A stretch of DNA of 64,000 nucleotides, taken from assembly GCF_000330505.1 (NCBI RefSeq), contig NW_004440121.1:140067-204066 (forward strand), in the 5' to 3' direction. The translations under genes and the position numbers were made by a program. This document shows positions 58,379-64,000 of this stretch, piece by piece (position 1 is the first letter of the stretch; each line of letters begins with the position of its first letter). Source of the DNA: Entamoeba invadens IP1 (Eukaryota > Evosea > Mastigamoebida > Endamoebidae). A model generated the notes under the pieces. That model had not been told where the DNA came from and ran no database searches. It saw only the letters and a program-made list of their open reading frames with translations.

Positions 58379-58474
58379 TATATTATTTTTTTGTTTTTAT
58401 CAAGTCGAGGAAGCTTTGGTATATATCTATTTTTATATGAATGCTACACTTTACATTGAATGATAAATAAAAAA

Positions 58475-61400
58475 TTACTCAATTGTTTTTAGTTCATTAA
58501 TCGCTTCATTTATTGTACACCTTTTCTCTGTCTCTTGTTTCCAACACTTTTCAATGACACTTTGATATTTCTCTTCAAGTGTTTTTATTGTGTTTGGTCT
58601 TTTTCCAGAAGCAACATCATCAGCTATAGTCCATGGATACATGTAAATACTTTTGGGATATGCATTACTCCACAAAAAGCACTCCAACATTGTAATTGCA
58701 AATGAATATACATCAGCCGGTTTCTTGTAATGTTGTTTGTTCAAGACTTCAGGTGCCATATACTTTGGTGTACCAATACCATTTGTGAAAGTCATATTAG
58801 TCATCAACATATTAACATTTCTTGCACTTCCAAAATCAGTCAGTTTTGAATTTACCTTTTCAATCAAATCAAGTGAAAACACAAGTATATTGTCTGGTTT
58901 AATGTCTCTGTGTAAAATACCATTTTCGTGCAAATATGATATCCCCAACGCTCCGTCAAGCAAGAATTTCTTTCGCAACTTTATATCAATTTCTGCACTT
59001 GTTTTGTGTTTCATCAAGTCTTGTAAACTTCCATATTGTGCAAATTCAGTGACCATACACACTTTATTGGGGATAAACACAGCTCCATAAAAGTGGACTA
59101 TATATTCACTTCGAAACTTGTCTAACATATCAACTTCATTTTCAAATTCAATTTTTTGAGAATCATTGTTTTCACATGTTTTCATCTTTTTGATAGCAAC
59201 ATCATTTCCTCTAAACTCCCCTTTAAATACAACACCAAAAGAGCCTTCACCAAGTTTCACGTCTTCTTTCAATTCGTCTGGATCAAGTCGTGTTGTTAAT
59301 TTTGATGTTGCCGTGATTATCATATCTTTAATCACCCCTTTTTTGTTTGTAAACAAATTTGCAACCAACACAATATTATCATCAACTTTGGTTGTGCATT
59401 TCAGTGTCAATAAAATTTCAAATTCACAAGCCTCACCACTTGGAAGTACAATTATTTGTGGATTTGTTTCAAATTTGTATTTCTCGACTGTCTCACTTTT
59501 TGTTGTGATTTGAATCTTCATGTTGTGCTTTGATGTATTTCCAATACACAGAAGTTCTCTTTGTTGTAAATTGACATCAATGTCGTTGCCAAATGAAACT
59601 TCTGTTTTGTTGACAACAACGTCATTACCAAGTGATATAAAAGTGATATTTGAATGAGACATTTTGAAAAGCGTTGTTGTCTGTTCAATTTGTTTGTGTC
59701 GCATTTTCTTTTCAATGTACAACACTACAAACACAATTGATAATATCAAACCTGTCAACACAACAATTACAAACAAAACGATAATAAAAAGTACCCACCA
59801 AACCGCTTTTTTGGTGCACGAAGTACCACTTTCATTTGGAATGTACCAAAATGTGCATTTCGAACATTTTGAATTTAAGGCTTCAAGACATTTTGATACA
59901 AATGAAATATCAAAACAAAGTCCACTTTCAAATAAAATTCTGTTTTCAACACAAGATGTGCATTGATCGTGTTGTGTGCATGTTGTGCAGTTGTCATAAC
60001 ACCTTTCACATTCGTTGTAATTGATTGTGTAATACCCATCCAAACACTTGTTACACCCATTTTGTGTGACTTCAACAGAACACCCAACAAGACTGATTTG
60101 TGGCAAACATTTCCCACTCTGTGTCTTGTAATTTGTCAAATTACATGTCAAACATTTATTTTTTGTGTTGCATGTTGAGCAATTTAAAAGACACTCCAGA
60201 CAATCCATACCAACTCGGTAATAACCGTCTTTGCATTGATAACACCCACCCGTGATTGTTGATATTTTGTCGCATTTTCCCAACAGCTCAGTGCTTGGCA
60301 AACACGTGTGATTCTCTCCTTGATAAAAACCATACTTACATGATAGACACTTTGTGCCACTTTCAATACAACTTGTGCAATTCTCTGAACATTGGTGACA
60401 TTCTACATTTGATAGATAATACCCAATTTCACACGAAATGCACCCAAATATACTATACACAACACAACCAGTTGATACGTCGTTGTTTGTAATATCCACA
60501 CAAGTTTTGTTGATGTTAAGTGTATAATTGTCTTCACATTCGACACATCGATTGTTTACAATAGACACACAACTGTATTTTTCTAAAACACACATCCCGT
60601 TCTCTTCGTTGAATGTTTCATTTTGACAAATCAATGAAGTGCATTTTCTTTCATCTAAAATCAAATAATTCACTTCGCATGAAATTGCATCGCTTTTATC
60701 ACACACCACAGAATGTTCAAATTTTGACGGACAGTCGTTACAAACATTGTTGTCAATGTAAAACTGATTATTGCATCCAATAGTCGAAATTCCATTTGAA
60801 ACCCCGTTTTTCTCTTCAACGCAAACACTTTCGTTGTTTAATACATAATTATTGTTGCAAATTGAGCATTTCAACTTTGTGCATAAATTACAATTTGGTG
60901 TGCAACTTTCACATTTGTTGTATGAATCACCAAAATGACAATTGATGCAAACACTCCCATCACTATATTGACATTTGTTATCAAGAACACAACCATTGCC
61001 AGTTCTATTGTATCGGGTTTGACATTTGTAACAATTAGTTGATGTGCCATATAAACAAATTTCTGAACTAATACACTCAAATTGTTCATTTAAAACATAC
61101 CCACTTTTACACAAAACACATTTATTGTTTTTGTTGTATGTCTCACAGCTCTGATCAAGTTCAGAACACACACCATTAACAAGTCGATATTCAGAATGAC
61201 ACATAACACACGTTAAACTGGTTTTGGTTACTTCAACGAGATAACAATTACTAATCACATTATTTTTACTTGAATTATCCAAAAATACATAACTTTTTCC
61301 ATTGTCACTAAAATAGACTTGTTTTATTTTACTTAAAGTGGTGTTTTGTGAAATAAAAATGTTTGTGTTTTCATACAAATTAAGTGATAGTATATTTCCA

Positions 61401-62542
61401 GTGCAATCAATTTGTAATTTGGTGATGTTATTATGTATATTAAAAATATAATTCAATTCACCCATGCATTTTACTTTATTTAATGAAGTTGTATATTTGA
61501 ATGAAGCATCTTTGTAAATATCTTCTTTAATAATTGTCTCAACTTTACCAAAAGTGAATAAAAAAACCAAATTTGTAAATTTTGAATTGATAGTCAGTAT
61601 CACGTTATCATATACAGTGACTTGTTTTGTAATATTCAAATGTTGTATTGTTACATCATTTTCAATTAATAATTCGGTGTTATTGAGTATATTATAAAAC
61701 ATGTCGAACAAATTATATCCACTTTGAAATTTGAGTTTACAATTTACACTACCATCACCATTACATGGACAGTGTGGATAATCGAATGCACCTTCCATAT
61801 TTGTTGATGAACTTGATGTGTAATAAGCCTTTTTTAGTGTGCAAATGACTTCATTGTCGAGTAATGTATTATTTGGGCAAAATCTAATTAATTTTTTGTT
61901 TGATATTAAATACCCCTTCCCATCTGTGAAATTGTATGAATATTTAAACATGTCAGAAGTAATGTGATTTTTAGCGTTTGAGATGTCTATATTTGAAAAG
62001 TCATTGAGTGATATGACATCAAAACAATTTGTGTTTCCTGTTGGATTCACGATTTGAAAATTAGTTCTTTCAGTGTAATTATAATTCAGATGGAGATACG
62101 TTGCGTTCCACATAAGAACTGATGGTTTGTTTAATTCCGGCTCAATTAAAAAAAGATTTCCAGCAATTGACATTTTCCCAATTTTTGTTGCATTTTGAAG
62201 CACATTTATTGATGCTTCTGACCCAATGACAAATTTATTAATAGAATGCAACGCTGTAAACAATGATAAAGATTTACTTGAAGCGGTAGTAATATTTAGT
62301 ATATTATACCAAACTATTTCATTATTAGAAGAATATAATATAATGTTTTGAATAATAATTATATTATAAAAATCAACAATATCTTTGCCAAAGCCAAAGT
62401 CCGTAGAAAAGCAAATAGTGTTCAAATGCACAAGACAATTTGACGGTATAAAGCTGTCAACGTTATTAACCACAGTAGTATTACAATCACATTGATATCC
62501 CCTGGTTGTAAAAATTAACATGATTAAAATTGTGAATATCAT
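58475..62542 (-). CDS. transmembrane receptor kinase (Entamoeba TMK type)
   Basis: 1,355 aa from the first ATG at 62542; the frame continues upstream only without an ATG. Residues 1-17 are a signal peptide (MIFTILIMLIFTTRGYQ). The extracellular part to about 910 is N-glycosylation-rich; after about 440 it is a long array of CxxC repeats of the furin/EGF-like type (for example CLSCKYGFYQG, CYQCKDGYYRVG). A single membrane helix spans 913-943. Residues about 965-1085 form a beta-rich cytosolic unit resembling the MSP-like domain reported in some TMKs. The TKL-type kinase has GEGSFGVV near 1099, Lys1118 in VAIKK, HRD at 1211-1213, DFG at 1236-1238 and APE at 1263-1265, so all catalytic residues are present. 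It should signal from the surface; the ligand is unknown. Confidence 0.95.
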   Translation of the reverse strand: MIFTILIMLIFTTRGYQCDCNTTVVNNVDSFIPSNCLVHLNTICFSTDFGFGKDIVDFYNIIIIQNIILYSSNNEIVWYNILNITTASSKSLSLFTALHSINKFVIGSEASINVLQNATKIGKMSIAGNLFLIEPELNKPSVLMWNATYLHLNYNYTERTNFQIVNPTGNTNCFDVISLNDFSNIDISNAKNHITSDMFKYSYNFTDGKGYLISNKKLIRFCPNNTLLDNEVICTLKKAYYTSSSSTNMEGAFDYPHCPCNGDGSVNCKLKFQSGYNLFDMFYNILNNTELLIENDVTIQHLNITKQVTVYDNVILTINSKFTNLVFLFTFGKVETIIKEDIYKDASFKYTTSLNKVKCMGELNYIFNIHNNITKLQIDCTGNILSLNLYENTNIFISQNTTLSKIKQVYFSDNGKSYVFLDNSSKNNVISNCYLVEVTKTSLTCVMCHSEYRLVNGVCSELDQSCETYNKNNKCVLCKSGYVLNEQFECISSEICLYGTSTNCYKCQTRYNRTGNGCVLDNKCQYSDGSVCINCHFGDSYNKCESCTPNCNLCTKLKCSICNNNYVLNNESVCVEEKNGVSNGISTIGCNNQFYIDNNVCNDCPSKFEHSVVCDKSDAISCEVNYLILDERKCTSLICQNETFNEENGMCVLEKYSCVSIVNNRCVECEDNYTLNINKTCVDITNNDVSTGCVVYSIFGCISCEIGYYLSNVECHQCSENCTSCIESGTKCLSCKYGFYQGENHTCLPSTELLGKCDKISTITGGCYQCKDGYYRVGMDCLECLLNCSTCNTKNKCLTCNLTNYKTQSGKCLPQISLVGCSVEVTQNGCNKCLDGYYTINYNECERCYDNCTTCTQHDQCTSCVENRILFESGLCFDISFVSKCLEALNSKCSKCTFWYIPNESGTSCTKKAVWWVLFIIVLFVIVVLTGLILSIVFVVLYIEKKMRHKQIEQTTTLFKMSHSNITFISLGNDVVVNKTEVSFGNDIDVNLQQRELLCIGNTSKHNMKIQITTKSETVEKYKFETNPQIIVLPSGEACEFEILLTLKCTTKVDDNIVLVANLFTNKKGVIKDMIITATSKLTTRLDPDELKEDVKLGEGSFGVVFKGEFRGNDVAIKKMKTCENNDSQKIEFENEVDMLDKFRSEYIVHFYGAVFIPNKVCMVTEFAQYGSLQDLMKHKTSAEIDIKLRKKFLLDGALGISYLHENGILHRDIKPDNILVFSLDLIEKVNSKLTDFGSARNVNMLMTNMTFTNGIGTPKYMAPEVLNKQHYKKPADVYSFAITMLECFLWSNAYPKSIYMYPWTIADDVASGKRPNTIKTLEEKYQSVIEKCWKQETEKRCTINEAINELKTIE

Positions 62543-62726
62543 TGGTAACACCAATTTTTGAGATTTTGAGTAATTAATTTCATGGTTAGACAAAAGTATT
62601 ATCAAATCGGTTTGTTATTAAAATTTTTGAAAAAAATAGCTTCCATTGATCTTATGTCTAACCATCTTTGCTTTTTATGTGTATTTTTTATTATTCGTTC
62701 TTTTATTAAAATTATGAATAATAATA

Positions 62727-63506
62727 CAGATAGAGGAAAAACCAGGGACCAAATCATAAACCAGGGACCAGACTAAATTAAGTTGTTTTATTTTAGGTAT
62801 AAAGTTTTCTTGTCAGAAGAAACAAATAAATAATCGGGGTTTTGGAGGATATGTTGGTTTATTTTCTAAAACCGGGGACCAAGTATTAATAAACACACCA
62901 TTTTTTAAATAAAATTGTAAAAACTATAAAATATGAAACTCTTAATTAATCATTCAGAGTTGTTTCATTTGTTAATGCCCAGCAGAGCCAAAGTAAAGTT
63001 TGTTTTTTATATTGATTTATATTCCATTGTTTAATAAGTTTAATAATCATCAATCATTTACTGAATGTCTAACATTCAAATAATTTATTTATTATTTTCT
63101 TTAATTTTATTTATTGCGTAAGCCACTTTTGATGCTGAACGAAAAGTAACTCATCAAATCAACCGAATGAATAGAGAAGACTACGACATTTTCTTTGAAA
63201 AAATGAATGAACGATTTAATTGAATGGTTGTGTTGAAGTTAAACAAAATTGAACAAAAGAATAATATTTTATAATTAAATAATAATAAATAATAATAAAC
63301 TTATTATTATAACTTACATTAAGCTATTGTTCATTCAAACTTTATACAACACATTCATTTTTTTTCATCCCTAAAAATAACCGTTTTTAAGACCAAATAA
63401 TAAGAAAGATACACATTTATTTATATATATGCCCGTTTTATTGTATATAATCCGCTTAATATTCAATAACTAAAATTAGTCTGGTCCCTGGTTTTTCCAC
63501 TATTTG
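62727..63506. mobile_element. 0.8-kb TA-flanked MITE, copy 2
   Basis: Flanked by TA (62725-62726, 63507-63508), with terminal repeats beginning CAGATAGAGGAAAAACCAGG. Colinear with 41456-42262, differing by scattered substitutions and small indels. It inserts about 180 bp upstream of the TMK start codon. Confidence 0.88.
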
Positions 63507-63508
63507 TA

Positions 63509-64000
63509 CTACTATTATGTTTATAAATCGTGTAAAAGATACAACAAAGAGTTTTAAAACCAAGTTCTAAAACACCGTGGTCAGCTAAGATTAAGTTTTT
63601 AAACAACTCCGTGGCAATCTCTAATACGTGTCAGTTCATTTTAAGTTTTAGCATACTGTCAACAAAAAAGTTAAAAGGTTTTTTAAAGTAAAAATGTTTT
63701 TAAAAATTGTTAAAACTATAGTTATTAATTTAAACAATTTTTTTGTGTGATCAAATTATCATTATATTGTGTAAAATTATAGTTTTTAAAAACAATGTTT
63801 GAAAGGTAAAAAAAACACTTGAAATGTTGTGTAACAAAGTTGAATTAAATAACAATATTCACAAATTTTAATACGTGTTAAGACAGAAGATACTTCAAAA
63901 TAACAAAAATTATTATTAGATAACTTAAGTGATTTTAACATAAAATTTACTATTTTTACAATTGATATATATTTTTTTAAAACATAGGTGAATATGAATT
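63509..64000. other. AT-rich region at the window end
   Basis: No gene, RNA or paired repeat recognised. TAATACGTGT occurs twice (near 63622 and 63871). Confidence 0.5.

Noticed and set aside
59664..61089. Cys-rich frames on both strands within the receptor kinase
   Set aside because: Shadows of the CxxC repeats in other frames.
1..64000. CRISPR arrays, operons, Shine-Dalgarno sites
   Set aside because: The window is eukaryotic; no array of equal direct repeats with spacers was seen.

Overview
The window looks like nuclear DNA of an Entamoeba, most likely E. invadens or a close relative. The evidence is very AT-rich spacers, compact genes with few short introns that start GTTTGT, an Entamoeba-style transmembrane receptor kinase (TMK), RhoGEF, patatin and TLDc-like proteins, and a mix of mariner, Mutator-like (MULE) and hAT DNA transposons as reported for E. 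invadens. The species call is inference. Two runs of exactly 100 N (6106-6205, 40693-40792) are scaffold gaps of unknown true size.

Layout. Bases 1-28.8 kb are the gene-rich part: a 5'-truncated AAA ATPase, a small protein with twin RRxS motifs, a two-exon Na+/H+ exchanger, two TLDc-like proteins, a broken unrecognised gene followed by a spliced F-box/WD40 gene, an Rnl2-type RNA ligase, an F-box-like/LRR protein, a two-exon patatin phospholipase with N-terminal ankyrin-like repeats, a two-exon membrane protein (possibly Mpv17/PMP22-like), two proteins with PH-like C-terminal regions, a DH-PH RhoGEF and a metallothionein-like Cys-rich gene with one frame break. A 446-bp GC-rich foldback MITE (9065-9510) and a complete mariner element (9777-11508) with identical 164-bp inverted repeats sit among these genes. 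Bases 28.8-35.5 kb are one exon encoding a 2,233-aa protein I do not recognise.

Bases 35.5-58.4 kb hold almost no host genes. They contain several TA- or TAA-flanked non-autonomous elements, a piece of LSU rRNA on the minus strand beside the second gap, and a nested transposon stack: an outer hAT (47903-57403, 8-bp target duplication) whose transposase is cut by a MULE (49116-52354, 10-bp duplication), and whose 3' part is cut by a second hAT (53983-56942, 8-bp duplication). Bases 58.5-62.5 kb encode the TMK, followed by a second copy of the 0.8-kb MITE seen at 41.5 kb.

The host genes do not form a pathway. Signalling and membrane functions predominate (RhoGEF, TMK, PH-like proteins, exchanger, phospholipase), each gene with its own short spacer. 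Four gene models (exchanger, patatin, the Mpv17-like protein, the small PH-like protein) were extended by splicing that keeps the reading frame; a fifth, F-box/WD40, was joined the same way but still lacks a start.
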